DNA of 64,000 nt from Diphasiastrum complanatum (Eukaryota > Streptophyta > Lycopodiopsida > Lycopodiales > Lycopodiaceae). The stretch is from NCBI GenBank assembly GCA_029204225.1, contig CM055097.1, positions 75,351,848 through 75,415,847 on the forward strand, given 5' to 3'. The notes under the pieces were generated by a model that was not told the DNA's origin, searched no databases, and saw only the letters and a program-made list of their open reading frames with translations. Positions 1 through 10,110 of this stretch are shown one piece after another. Each line of letters opens with the position of its first letter. Within the stretch, counting starts at the first letter, position 1. The translations under genes and the position numbers were made by a program.

Positions 1-629
1 TCCATGCTGTGAAGTGATTGTGAACATAAACAACTCGGTAGAGAGTCCCATATGAAGTTTTTGACATGTGGTTCTCTCCTAGAATATTCTTCGGAAATCA
101 ACATGTCCTGCTTCACTGCCAATTTGGGTATATTGGAAGCAGCATGGGGAAACGAGTACAGTTTTTATCAAGTTTTTGATATTGATTCTCTTTAACTAGG
201 TGAATCTAGTTCAAAGTGTGTATATGACATGGCATATTCTTTAACTACATTCTACTAGTTAACAGATGGAGATGAATTCAGCAAAAAATTTGATATCTGA
301 ATTTTTTTACTATCAAATGTCTAGTTGAAAGATGAGATGAATTTAGAAAAAAAGTTTTATCCAAATTTTTCAAAAATAATCATTTCATTCAGGTTTTAGT
401 TTACAAAGAATAGCTATTACCAAAAATGTTTGGTCTATAAATTTGAATTCTCAATGTTTTAGAGCATGCAATGAAGTAATGTGACTAAAAAAATGGGTTA
501 AAAGTCTTTTAAAACATAAAATGAATTTCAACAAAAAGAAATTGGCATAATTTCTTTCCACTTATATGTTGTGAGCACATAAGGGTATGTTACAAACCAT
601 TAAGTTGAAAATTTGTTTCTCTAGAGAAG
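1..629. other. AT-rich intron-like sequence
   Basis: No coding signal is seen. The stretch is AT-rich with many poly-A and poly-T runs. Around 425-500 it resembles the sequence at about 24,600-24,670: both carry the phrase 'ttagagcatg' followed closely by 'atgtgactaaaa'. That second copy lies downstream of an exon-like block at 24,198-24,268, so this stretch is probably the last intron of the gene ending at 840. The intron reading is inference. Confidence 0.4.
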
Positions 630-840
630 GTACTTTATGCATGCTCGAAAGGACCTTTTGGAACTGGAAGATGGGACTACTAAGAAATCTAGATGGGAAG
701 ATTGCACTACTAAGAAACCTAGACCATTTGAGTTGAGTTATGATAAGTTAGTTCGCAAACTCTACTCTGCTTGGATCAACATCATGAACCCAATCCGATG
801 TGATGGGCGACAATCATGTGGCAAGGATTTCAGTGATTAA
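630..840 (+). CDS. Probable last exon of an unidentified plant gene
   Basis: The open frame reads YFMHARKDLLELEDG and ends ...SCGKDFSD at a TAA at 838-840. I begin it at 630, just after an acceptor-like 'agaag', because this gives the phase (one base, then TAC TTT ATG) that completes a codon left open by the exon-like block at 24,198-24,268. That block ends ...IEDHG plus AG. An ATG at 637 is in the same frame. A 27-bp imperfect tandem duplication encodes EDGTTKKSRW followed by EDCTTKKPRP. The part after it is basic and mixed (LVRKLYSAWINIMNP). The exon is followed by AT-rich DNA compatible with a 3' UTR. I recognise no domain family. The true preceding exon would lie before position 1. It could also be a pseudo-exon or a chance frame. 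Confidence 0.4.
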
Positions 841-1634
841 AAAAATTTGGTTCCAATCTAGATGTTTCAGTTGTGTAATACCGGTGAGGTGCAACTTGTG
901 GTAGTCGGTGGAAATGGAGTTGTTTTGAGCAGAGGCAGGGTAGGTTAGTAGATTTATATGAAACTTGTGTTGCCTTTCTGTAGTAGTTGAGATGAAGTTG
1001 AAGAAATTATGTCTCGGTTTATCTGATCACCTTGAAATAATGAAAGGGCTATCCTCTGGAGGGAGAGCTTTCAAAGCAAACGGTGCCTTTAGATTGTGAA
1101 AATTGCTCTCACTCTTGGAGCCTACTTGAAAATTGTCGGCTTTTGGACGAATTTAGGGATTGTAATCGTTTAGTAGTTAGCTTCATCTTTGGACTTTGTT
1201 ACATGGATCTGGTATAGTTTATATGCATCTCAGCAGCCATGCTTCTTGAGAGTTTACATCTTTCCAGGCAGTGAAGCACACAAATGAAGCTCACAGTTGT
1301 AATCCTCATGTAGATAACTGTATTCATATCATAGGTGCAGCGATTCGCGGGTCGCGATTCGCGAGCCAGAATCGCAAATTTTTTTTTGTTTTTTTTTTTT
1401 TTTTGGAAAAATAGCTTATTGCTGAAATTTTCTTAGGGGATCAATGGTCCAACCAGCGTTTTGCCTCTCAGAAGTACAGTGATGAGGCACAAATAGATCT
1501 TATTTTCAGTAGCTATTCAGTTGTCATTTGCTCTGGTTTTCAGTAAATGTTAATGCTACAGTTTGGACTATCAATTGTATGGATGATGATCACTTTTGCA
1601 ATTGGTTCACTAGAGATGTGAGTGCAATGTACAT

Positions 1635-1925
1635 ACTGTTGGGGGCATAAATATTGGGTCCTTCTCGGTGCGCATTTGGACCCCATTTTTATCTTAAGGG
1701 GGGCGGTGGCATTTTTATCTACAGTGTCTATATAGCAAGAAGCTCTAGGGGGTTCGGGGGGCGGTAGCCTTCTGGTGGGGGGTTTGGGGGGCAACGCCCC
1801 CAACGGTGGGGTCCGGGGGTAAGGCCTCTTCATGATTTGGCCTTCCAACTCCCCGAGTGAAAACACACTTTTTTGGTGTTTCGCACCCGAAACAGTCGGC
1901 AAACTACACAATCATAATCCCCTCG
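1635..1925 (-). other. GC-rich LTR or leader-like segment inside hAT-like element 1
   Basis: On the minus strand this segment carries C-runs and G-runs quite unlike its AT-rich surroundings, including 'gttgggggcgttgccccc' and repeated 'ccccccgaaccccc' style tracts, then a TATA-like 'gctatatagac' near 1725-1740. Such GC-rich LTR ends are familiar from some angiosperm copia elements. Together with the adjacent copia integrase fragment it suggests a captured copia remnant. No second LTR is seen, so the assignment is tentative. Confidence 0.35.
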
Positions 1926-2050
1926 ATCAGAGCCTTCATCTGATACCCGTATTGCCTAAAACAATTTCAAAAAAAATAAAAAATTGAAGGTCTATTCTTT
2001 CTCTCGGCCACCCTGTTTTGTTGGGAGGTGTAAGTACATGTGAATTCTCT

Positions 2051-2281
2051 TTAAATGCCATTAGCCTCACAAAAATTTCTCATACTATTGGAGATGTACT
2101 CTTCTCCATTTTCACATCTTAACACTTTGATGCTAGCATTAAGTTGCTTCTCCACAAGAGATTTAAATTTTACAAAGGAATCATACACTAAGCTTTTCTT
2201 ACACAGCAGATATATCCATGTGTATCTTGTACAATTATCTATAAAGGTTACATACATCAAAGCTCCAACATTAGATTCATG
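2051..2281 (-). pseudogene. Ty1/copia integrase fragment
   Basis: The minus-strand frame reads VGALMYVTFIDNCTRYTWIY, then LVEKQLNASIKVLRCENGEEY and ...FCEANGI. This is the copia integrase core around the first and second acidic residues: the 'FIDD..RYTWIY' region and the 'LRSDNGGEY' region, here FIDN and LRCENGEEY, so the second catalytic Asp is replaced by Glu. Integrase joins retroelement cDNA to host DNA. Only about 75 codons remain. The frame runs on to the hAT-like terminal repeat, so the fragment is truncated and inactive. It sits wholly inside the hAT-like insert. Confidence 0.8.
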
Positions 2282-3102
2282 TGAGAATGAATGTACATTC
2301 TGGAAAAATCCCGAATCGCGAATCTGAATCGCGATTCGGGAATCGCGCTGCAACTACGATTCATATATAAGTTAATAAAGATAAGCAGTGAGCACAAGAT
2401 CTGTAATATTTGTTGGGGAGCTTGCACTTATGTGTGCAAGTTCCACTTAAATAAAATAGCTATATTTGTGACTTCGGGAGGTTTCCCCGCCCAGGCGTTC
2501 TAGTTGTATGGTTCCACTAGCTGTGAATGATCAATCTAGTCCTAGAACCTTGACATACTATTCCCACATAAGTGCATCTTAACAAGTGAATTACTAAATC
2601 CATAGTCTGTGGAACGATTTGCGGGTCTCTCGAAAATCAGAAAGAGACAAGGAAACTTGGATATTTGAGAAGGATGCTTTTTAGGCTGACAAGGAAAGAA
2701 GTTGCATTTGTGAATCGATCCAAAAGGTATACAAACTAGAAAATTGATATCTTCATCTTACATATAAACATTTTGCAAAGGAGATTGCAAATTAGAGTGA
2801 AATTATATTAGCATAAATTGCTGGTGGTTTTCAATTTATGAATGGTATATCTGGTAGTTTTGCCCCACAATTTTTCCTGATCTTTAACTCCCAAAAACAT
2901 CTCATGGTCGTGCTACAAATCATTGATGTTTTCTTTAACTTAAAACCTTTTCAAAGGCTATTGAAATTTCACGCTGAAACAGTAAATAAATGGTGCATAA
3001 AGATGGAGTGATACTTTGCTTTCGATGCAAAAAATATAAGACAATAAGTCTTATATCTACGCTTTTCAATCCTACGCCAATTTTTTGTTCACAACATTGC
3101 AG

Positions 3103-3156
3103 ATTGTCATAGCAGGGGCTGCGTTCTTAAATATTGTTGCAGCACATATTCTGAAA
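3103..3156 (+). pseudogene. Exon-like block 1 of a repeated host gene relic
   Basis: A pyrimidine-rich tract ending 'cattgcag' precedes this 54-bp block, and 'gtaagg' follows it. The frame is open and hydrophobic: IVIAGAAFLNIVAAHILK. Degenerate copies follow the same acceptor at about 46,057 (GTTGTCATAGCAGGAGC) and 47,685 (GTTATCCTAGCAGGGGC), where frameshifts or stops have appeared. The repeated acceptor-plus-block arrangement suggests a duplicated exon encoding part of a membrane segment. I cannot name the gene. The exon reading is inference from splice-like borders and repetition. Confidence 0.3.
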
Positions 3157-3245
3157 GTAAGGGTATGATGCAGCACATATTGTAAAGATGATCAATTCAA
3201 GTAATAAAGTCAATTTTACATCTCATAATATTTGTTTGAGCAGAA

Positions 3246-3475
3246 ATGATGGTAGTGTCAACCTTAGATGCTACATCAATTGAAGGAGATTGTATTAGAG
3301 AACTAGCTCTTGATGACAGCAAATAGGGAAATCTTGAAATTGAAGCATTGGTAGGACTATTCAAAGTCAACGTCCTGAAACTTGAGAATGCATTCTTAAA
3401 GGTATAGCAGTTGATTCTCAATGCCCTGGATGAAGGCACCAATACTGGCTTATCATACTAGCTGCAAGTTGTTCA
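3246..3475 (+). pseudogene. Exon-like block 2 of a repeated host gene relic
   Basis: From an ATG the frame reads MMVVSTLDATSIEGDCIREL, then ALDDSK, a TAG stop, GNLEIEALVGLFKVNVLKLE, NAFLKV, another TAG, and QLILNALDEGTNTGLSY before a further stop. Apart from these TAGs (CAG to TAG would explain them) the text looks protein-like. At least three other decayed copies exist, near 46,195 (split by a small hAT-like insert), 46,550 and 47,826. It follows exon-like block 1 by about 90 bp in copies that keep both. This suggests a multi-copy, long-dead host gene. No family is recognised. Confidence 0.35.
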
Positions 3476-4227
3476 CACTACCAGGCTGAATGTACCGGGT
3501 ATGATGTACGTTTATGCATTTCTTGATTTCCCCGGTAAAGATCTTCCTAGTTGTTTGAAATTGTGTCTAAAAACCAGAACAACGTGTGTTAATAGCTCGC
3601 ATCTTACATAAATTTTTTTTTTTAATGCTGTCCTATTAGTGGACGTAGTGGCTAGTAAAAATCTGGAATCTGACGCTTTAGAAAATATGGGAAGCTTAAG
3701 AGGAAGCATAATCCACATCAAGCACATCTTACGGCATCAGGATTTGGTAGTTGGTGAACATTGTATCCATCATGTTTCTATTGACACCATAATAGAGGTG
3801 ATGTTTCTAGGCATTGCTAGTAAAATTCTCGCTGATGTTGTGGTCCATTTTCAGTGCATTGAACTTGGTAATATACCATCAAAACTAGTATGAAATCATT
3901 TTATGATCAAATTGACTGTTCAGCACATTATCAAAGATTTTGATGTAGGCATGTATGTCAATTTTGCTAATGACATCACATTCGCAAGGCCTTTGTTTGT
4001 TTCACTGTTCTCTGGTGGCATTCAAGCAGAATTGGAAAGGCTGAAATTTGTAAGCTTCCAAACAGTGTTAAAGGTCAAGCTGTGTACGTTACTACTGTAG
4101 ACGTAGCACTAGTACCTTTTAGGTTTTTAGTTTAACATTATATAGTTTGAGAAGTGTCAGTATTTGATAGTAATTTATCGTATTTAATTCATGCAGAGGA
4201 TGTGTTACTTTATTAAATTTTAACGAT

Positions 4228-4433
4228 GGTTGAAGCAAGTAGTGTGAGAGCTTGTTTTTGGTTTCACTGTTTTCTCATCTGCTTGCAAGCAGAGATGTAA
4301 GGTTGAATCTCTGTAAGTTTCCAAGGAGGAGGTTGAAGCAAGTAGTGTGAGAGCTTGTTTTTGGTTTCACTGTTTTCTCATCTGCTTGCTAGCAGAGATG
4401 TAAGGTTGAATCTCTGTAAAACTTCCAAGAAGA
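4228..4433. repeat. 103-bp tandem duplication
   Basis: Two near-identical units, 4228-4330 and 4331-4433, each begin 'ggttgaagcaagtagtgtga' and contain the phrase 'gtttcactgttttctcatct'. They are local amplifications of the ~310-350 bp background unit seen elsewhere. Confidence 0.85.
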
Positions 4434-4769
4434 ATAGGAAAAGGTTTAGCTGAATAAGTCACAAAATGATCATGAAATTGTCCAGTGCCAAGTATGAGAT
4501 GAGGAGATCAGCAAAAATGTCTTAGGCGAGTTTAGATCAACATTGGGAAATGTTTGAGCCGCTCAAGTTAAAAGGTGACCATGAAATGTCCAGTAGCAAG
4601 TAGGACGTGAAAACACTAAATACATTATAGTGTGTGCAGATGAATTGTTGCATTGAAGATTGCATGTCGTCTTGGTTTTGTAGGCTACTAGTGTAGACAT
4701 AGGATTGGTATATTTTAGGTGTTTAGATCAACATTGCAGAGTCTGAAAAGTGTCATATTTAATCCATAG

Positions 4770-5120
4770 GTAGGATTGTAAATTTCGGCATCTCTCCTTG
4801 GTGAGTTTAACTGCAAAAGTGCCTTTTCTATATAATTTGTTACATATTGCAATGCCTTTTTTTGGGGGTCATTTTCAATAATCTGATGATTTTTTTAAGC
4901 TTTGAAATTACATATGTATAGACGTTTGTCGTGGTCCTTTAAATCATCTTGTTTTGATCGTAGTTAGTACCAGATATAATCGGATCTGGAAAATTGGAGA
5001 TGGTCCATGTGCTTGTAATTTTCTATGCACAAAAGCTTGGACAGGTTGCATTGCAAGAGTATGAAGAACGAGCTTACTCAGTTATATGTGTTCATTGATT
5101 TTATAATTATCTCCAGAGAG
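4770..5120. repeat. Dispersed host block also present near 17,320 and 19,735
   Basis: The phrase series 'ttggtgagttt', a 'ggggtcattttcaataat' region, 'tagtaccagat' and 'gagatggtccatgtgcttct' (minor variants) recurs in the same order at about 17,320-17,590 and 19,735-19,940. The blocks are diverged and non-coding as far as I can see. Confidence 0.65.
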
Positions 5121-5204
5121 GTTGTTGCATTACATCCCTTGTTAACATTTATAATTTGTTGCATTTGATCCTGTGTTAATATTCTTTTTTGATCGTTTGT
5201 TAAC

Positions 5205-6100
5205 ACATCATCATTGATCATTTGCTATCTTTGAAGATGCATAAGCTTCTGTACATCATCATTGATCATTTGCTATCTTTGAAGATGCATAAGCTTCTGT
5301 ACATCATCATTGATCATTTGCTATCTTTGAAGATGCATAAGCTTCTGGTACAGAAGCGACACCCAAGGGATGAAGCGTTAATGCTTCCCTCTATGTGAGT
5401 TGCTGCTGATAGGTTAGTTCTATGATGGGGTCCTGTGGTCCCCCAAGGCATGGTACTATATGTAGTATGTAGTATGTACTATCATGACTTTGAATGCCTT
5501 CTCAAGGCACTTTCTTTTGTGAACAATATTCTAGATGCTATACTTTGTACGAGTCTCTTTGGGAGATAATTCATTTTAACACATCATCATTGATCATTTG
5601 CTATGCATAAGCTTCTGGTACAGAAGCGACACCCAAGGGATGAAGTGTTAATGCTTCCCTCTATGTGAGTTCCTCTATGTGAGTTGCTGCTGATAAGTTA
5701 GTTCTATGATGGGGTCCTGTGAATCCCCAAGGCATGGTACTATGTAGTATATGTACTATCATGACTTTGATTGCCTTCTGAAGGCACTTTCTTTTGTGAA
5801 CAATATTCTAGGTGCTATATTTTGTACGAGTCTATGTGGGAGATAATTCATTTTAGCACATCATCATTGATCATTTGCTAACTATGAAGATGCCTAAACT
5901 TCTGGTACAGAAGCGACACCCAAGGGATGAAACGTTAATGCTTCCCTCTATGTGAGTTGCTGCTGATAGGCTAGTTTTATGATGGGGTCCTGTGCACCCT
6001 CAAGGCATGGTACTATGTACTATTATGTAGTATGTACTATCATGACTTTGAATGCCTTCTCAAGGCACTTTCCTTTGTGAACAGGTTTTTTCCCCGATGT
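5205..6100. repeat. Nested tandem repeats: 48 bp x3 inside ~280 bp x3
   Basis: A 48-bp unit starting 'acatcatcattgatcatttg' occurs three times head to tail at 5205-5252, 5253-5300 and 5301-5348. The third copy begins a longer unit of ~280 bp that repeats at 5301-5580, 5581-5858 and 5859 to about 6100. The long unit includes 'gcgacacccaagggatgaa' and 'ggcatggtactat'. Units are directly adjacent with no unique spacers. Confidence 0.9.
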
Positions 6101-6480
6101 GTTCGAGTAAATTCTGGCAGAAGTTCTGTGAAGGCGTTGTGTCATTTTGCTATGTATGCAGTCCTGCATTTGACAAAAGTAACTCTGCTGAGTGGTCTAC
6201 ATCATCTCTTGATTTGTGTAATAATGATCTTCGAAAGTGGTTTGAGGTGTTCTCATCTTACATTGAACTTGTTTCCTATTTCTGTGTCCTACTAGTTGGC
6301 ATAAATGGCTCTCAAAAATGTGGAAATTTGACGCTCTCAAAAATGTGGAATGCTTATGAGGTAGTTCAATCCACTGAAAGCACATGTGAAGGCATCAGGA
6401 TTCGGTATTTGGTGAACATTGTATCCATGTTTGTCTTGACAAGACACAGAGGTGATGTTCCTAGGCACTGCTATTATTAA
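6052..6480 (+). other. Open frame in repeated host block, probably not a gene
   Basis: A 142-codon frame starts at an internal ATG and encodes MCSSKFWQKFCEGVVSFCYV followed by a Cys-rich stretch. The first third (sequence like 'gctatgcatgcagtcctgca') is repeated near 18,440 and 20,775, where the reading frame is not kept, and the later part recurs near 8,340-8,520 with frameshifts. Lack of frame conservation argues against function. It is recorded because it is the longest plus-strand frame in the first 10 kb. Confidence 0.2.
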
Positions 6481-6782
6481 AGTTCTCGCTGATGATGGGG
6501 TCCAATTTCAGTGCATTTCCAACTTGTGCTTATAAGGTCAATTCCTGATCAAACTGACCGTTCTGCACATTATTCAATATTTTTGATGTGAATGCAATGT
6601 CTGTCAATCTTTTATGTTAATAACATGTGTGTCAATTTTGTTAATCACAGTACGTTACTACTGTAGACATATTGTTGATACATTATTTGTCATTTAGATC
6701 AACATTGCATAGTTTGAGAAGTACAGTATTTGATAGTAATTTACCATATTTTATCCATGAAGAGAATGGTCTTATTTGATTG

Positions 6783-7492
6783 CACAGTTGCAGCGGATCA
6801 CGATCCTCTGCAAAAACGTTCCGGATCGCGCGATCCGTGACCCGGATTGTGATTTTTTATTATTTTTTATTATTTTGTTGTGAAAAAATGACTAACGACC
6901 AAATTTTTTTTTGAGTTTAATACTAACTAAAACCTAATTGGATGGTGGACATGATGGAATGATTACAATCCAAGATATATCATAGTTCAATCAGGCTATT
7001 TCTGATAGCGGATTCTAAGATGCACGTTCCATGAAGTATTTCTGATTTCTAACAGACTAAGGCCTTTCCAAATATTTGCTTTTGAAATTAGAAATCAGTT
7101 TTGCTTTTGAAATATTTGCTTTTCCAATAGATATCAGAAATCAGTTTTGTAATGGAGTTCTGATGCCAATGGTTTGCAGATCTACTGATTCTGTTTTCTG
7201 TTACAAAATGATAGAAAGAGTTAGAAGGAGCCTTCCTTGGACTGGCAGGAATTGTATACTTCTTGTGGAATAGCTGAAACCATCTAAAAACATATACTGA
7301 TGTCCAGATTTCTGATGAATGTAGCCTGCAGCCATCTGAAACCAAGCAACAGATCTGCATAACAATTGCTTTTTTGATATGCTTTCACATGATACCCATA
7401 TTGGCAACTTTCCAAACAATTTTTTTTTTGCGGTCCAGGAAACCCTAGCGGGAATTCCCGGATTACGTTCCGGAACATGGCCTGCAACTATG
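6783..7492. mobile_element. hAT-like non-autonomous DNA transposon 2
   Basis: A perfect 8-bp target duplication TTTGATTG lies at 6775-6782 and 7493-7500. Inverted termini read CACAGTTGCAG on the left and CATAGTTGCAG on the right. Subterminal palindrome-like motifs are prominent (cgttccggatcgcgcgatcc on the left, cgttccggaac on the right). Removing the insert restores the host phrase 'ttatttgattgtaaattttg', seen uninterrupted near 8,810. No transposase-like frame exists inside, so it would depend on another element. The superfamily call is inferred from the duplication length and ends. Confidence 0.75.
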
Positions 7493-7499
7493 TTTGATT

Positions 7500-10110
7500 G
7501 TAAATTTTGATGATGGTTTTTTATTCCAAGTAGGTTGAAATAAGTAGTCTAAGGGCCTGTTTTTGGTTTTACTGTTTTCTGGTCTGCATGCAAAGCAGCA
7601 CTGAATGGTCGACGAATCTCTGTAAGTTCCCAAGGAGAATTGGAAAAGGTTACGCGGCTTAAAGTTGTTAAACGACCAGGAGATGTCCTGTGGCAAGCAT
7701 GAAATGAGGAGACCAGCAAATACGTCTCAGGTGTGTTTAGATCAACACTGCATGCTTAGTATATTTGATAGGCATTTATCATATTCAATCCATGGAGAGG
7801 ATTCGTTGATCTATTTTAAATTTTGAGGATAATTTTTTTAATTACACGTAGGTTAAATAATTAGTGTGAGACCCTTATTTTTTGTTTCACTGTTCTCTGT
7901 TCTGCATGCAAGCAGAACTAAAGGTTGAATTTCTGTAGCTTTCAAGGAGAATTGGGACAAGGTCAAGCCAGATGAGTAGAATTGACCATGAAATCTCCAG
8001 TGGCAAGTATGATGTGAGAACCACAAACACATTTAAGGTGTTTAGATCATCATTTCGTAGTCTGAAAAGTGTCATATTTAATCTATACAGGATGTGTAAC
8101 ATGATTTCAAATTTTGAGGATAGTTTTGTAGTTCCATGTAGAAGGTTGAAATCAGTAGTCTATTATTGTATTAGTTCAGTGTTTATAGTCTGAGCATGCT
8201 AGACTTTTGGCTCTGTTGCACAGCTATAGCCATTCTGATTTATGCATCTCTTGATTTATCCAGTAATGAGTGTCGTAGGGGTTTGAGGTGTTTTCCTCTT
8301 ACATTAAAATTGTTTCTTGTTGTTGTGTCATAGTAGTGGGTATAAATGGCTACTAGAAATGTGGAAATTTGATGCTCTGAAAAATGTGGAATGCTTAAGA
8401 GGAAGTTCAATCCACTGAAAGCACATGTGAAGGCATCAGGATTCGGTATTTGGTGAACATTGTGTCCCTTTTTGTCTTGACACGAGATGGAGGTGATGTT
8501 CCTAGGCCCTGCTATTATTAAAGTCCTTGCTGATGATCGGGTGCATTTTCAGTGGATTTCCAACTTGTGCTTTCAAGGATACAACCGGAACTGGTCAATT
8601 CCTGTTCAAACTGACTGTTCAGCTTTTCTGAGTTTCCAAAGAGTGTTGGGAAAAGAGCAAGCTGTGTGAGTTAGAAATCGACCATGAACTGTCCGGTGTC
8701 GAGCATGAAATGAGGACAATAGCAAATGCGTCTTAGGTGTGCAGATGAATGTTGCATTGGAGATGGTCTCCCCTTGGTGTTGTATGTTCAATCCATGTAG
8801 AGAATTGTGTTATTTGATTGTAAATTTTGATGGTCTTTTATTACAAGTATGTTGAAATAGGTAGTCTTAGGGCCTGTTTTTGGTTTCTCTGTTTTCTGGT
8901 ATGCATGCAAAGCAGCACTGAATGGTCGAATGTCTGTAAGCTTCCAAGGAGAGGGTTAAGTGGTGTAAGTCATTAAATGACCAGGAAATTTCCAGTGGCA
9001 AGCATGAAATGAGCAGACCAGCAAATATGTCTTAGGTGTTTTTAGATCAACACTGCATGGTCAGTATTCGATAGGAATTTATCATATTCAATCCATGCAG
9101 AGGATTCGTTGATCTATTTTAAATTTTGAGGATGATTATTTAAATTACATGTAGGTTAAATAAACAGTGTGAGACCCTTGTTTTTTGTTTCACCGTTCTC
9201 TGTTCTGCATGCAAGCAGAACTAAAGGTTGAATTTCTGTAGCTTCCAAGGAGAATTGGGAAAAGGTCAAGTCACATGAGTCAGAAACCGAAATCTCCAGT
9301 GGCAAGTATGATGTGAGAACAACAAACACATTTAAGGTGTATAGATCATCATTGCATAGTCTGAGAAATGTCATATTTAATCTATACAGGATGTGTAACA
9401 TGATTTCAAATTTTGAGGATAGTTTTATAGTTCCATGTAGAAGGTTGAATTCAGTAGTCTATTACTATATTTAGTTCAGTGTTTATAGTCTGAGCAGGCT
9501 GGGCTTTTTGCTCTATTGCGCAGCTATAGCCATTCTGATTTATGCATCTCTTGATTTGTCCAGTAATGATCGTCTTAGGGGTTTGAGGTGTTTTCGTCTT
9601 ACATTGAAATTGTTTCTTGTTGCTGTGTCCTAGTAGTGGGCACAAATGGCTACTAGAAATGTGGAAATTTGATGCTCTGAAAATGTGGAATGCTTAAGAG
9701 GAAAGCAGCGGAAAGGTTGAAATTTTCTGAGTTTCCAAAGAGTGTTGGGAAAAGGGCAAGCTGTGTGAGTTAGAAATCGACCATGAACTGTCCGGTGTTG
9801 AGCATGAAATGAGGACGACAGCGAATGCGTCTTAGGTGTCCAGATGAATGTTGCATTGGAGGTTTTGTCTCCTTCATGATGTATGTTACTACTGTTAGAC
9901 ATAGCATTGATACATTTTACTTGTTTAGATCAACATTGCATAGCTTGAGAAGTACAGTATTTGATAGTTATTTACCATATTCAAGCCATGCAGAGAATTG
10001 CATTATTTGATTGTATATTTAATGATTGTTTTTCATTCAAGTAGGTTGAAATAAGTAGTCTTAGGGCTTGTTTTTGGTTTACTGTTTTCGGGTCTGCATG
10101 CAAAGCGGCA
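7500..10110. repeat. Tandem array of ~310-350 bp host units
   Basis: Two alternating unit types recur. One carries 'ctgttttctggtctgcatgc' (near 7566, 8880, 10,073) and the other 'ctgttctctgttctgcatgc' (near 7889, 9186), each followed by 'aaggag' and 'gtggcaagtatgaaatgag' landmarks. Pairs repeat with a higher-order period of about 1.2-1.3 kb that also includes 'ggaggtgatgttcctaggc' and 'cattctgatttatgcatctc' blocks. Short frames inside are not conserved between units. Identity of the unit is unknown. Confidence 0.75.

Larger units (their letters stand above)
1330..2358. mobile_element. hAT-like non-autonomous DNA transposon 1
   Basis: The insert is bounded by a perfect 8-bp target duplication, ATTCATAT, at 1322-1329 and 2359-2366. 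Terminal inverted repeats read inward CATAGGTGCAGCG on the left and CGTAGTTGCAGCG on the right. The subterminal DNA is full of TCGCGA-type palindromes (gcgattcgcg and gaatcgcgattcg). The homologous host copy at about 41,590 lacks the insert, which confirms the boundaries. An 8-bp duplication with these ends suggests the hAT superfamily; this is an inference, since no transposase is present. Inside lie a poly-T run, a GC-rich segment and a copia integrase fragment, so it carries foreign retroelement DNA. Confidence 0.75.
855..4160. repeat. Ancient duplicated host block, copy 1
   Basis: This block is collinear but diverged with 41,285-47,440. Shared landmarks in order are: a 'cagcagccatgcttcttgag' phrase near 1230 and 41,515; an 'aagttaataaagataagca' phrase near 2370 and 41,600; the 'gcaaattagagtgaaatta' region near 2785 and 45,745; the 'cattgatgtttt' region near 2920 and 45,880; the exon-like blocks near 3103 and 3246; and the 'tatcaaagattttgatgtag' phrase near 3930 and 47,085. 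Copy 1 alone is interrupted by the hAT-like insertion at 1330-2358. Long gene-free parts hold nothing else I recognise. The copies differ at many bases and by many short indels, so the duplication is old. Confidence 0.75.

Noticed and set aside
5205-5348. Three regularly repeated 48-bp units could suggest a CRISPR array
   Set aside because: The units are directly adjacent with no unique spacers, the setting is a plant genome, and there are no cas genes.
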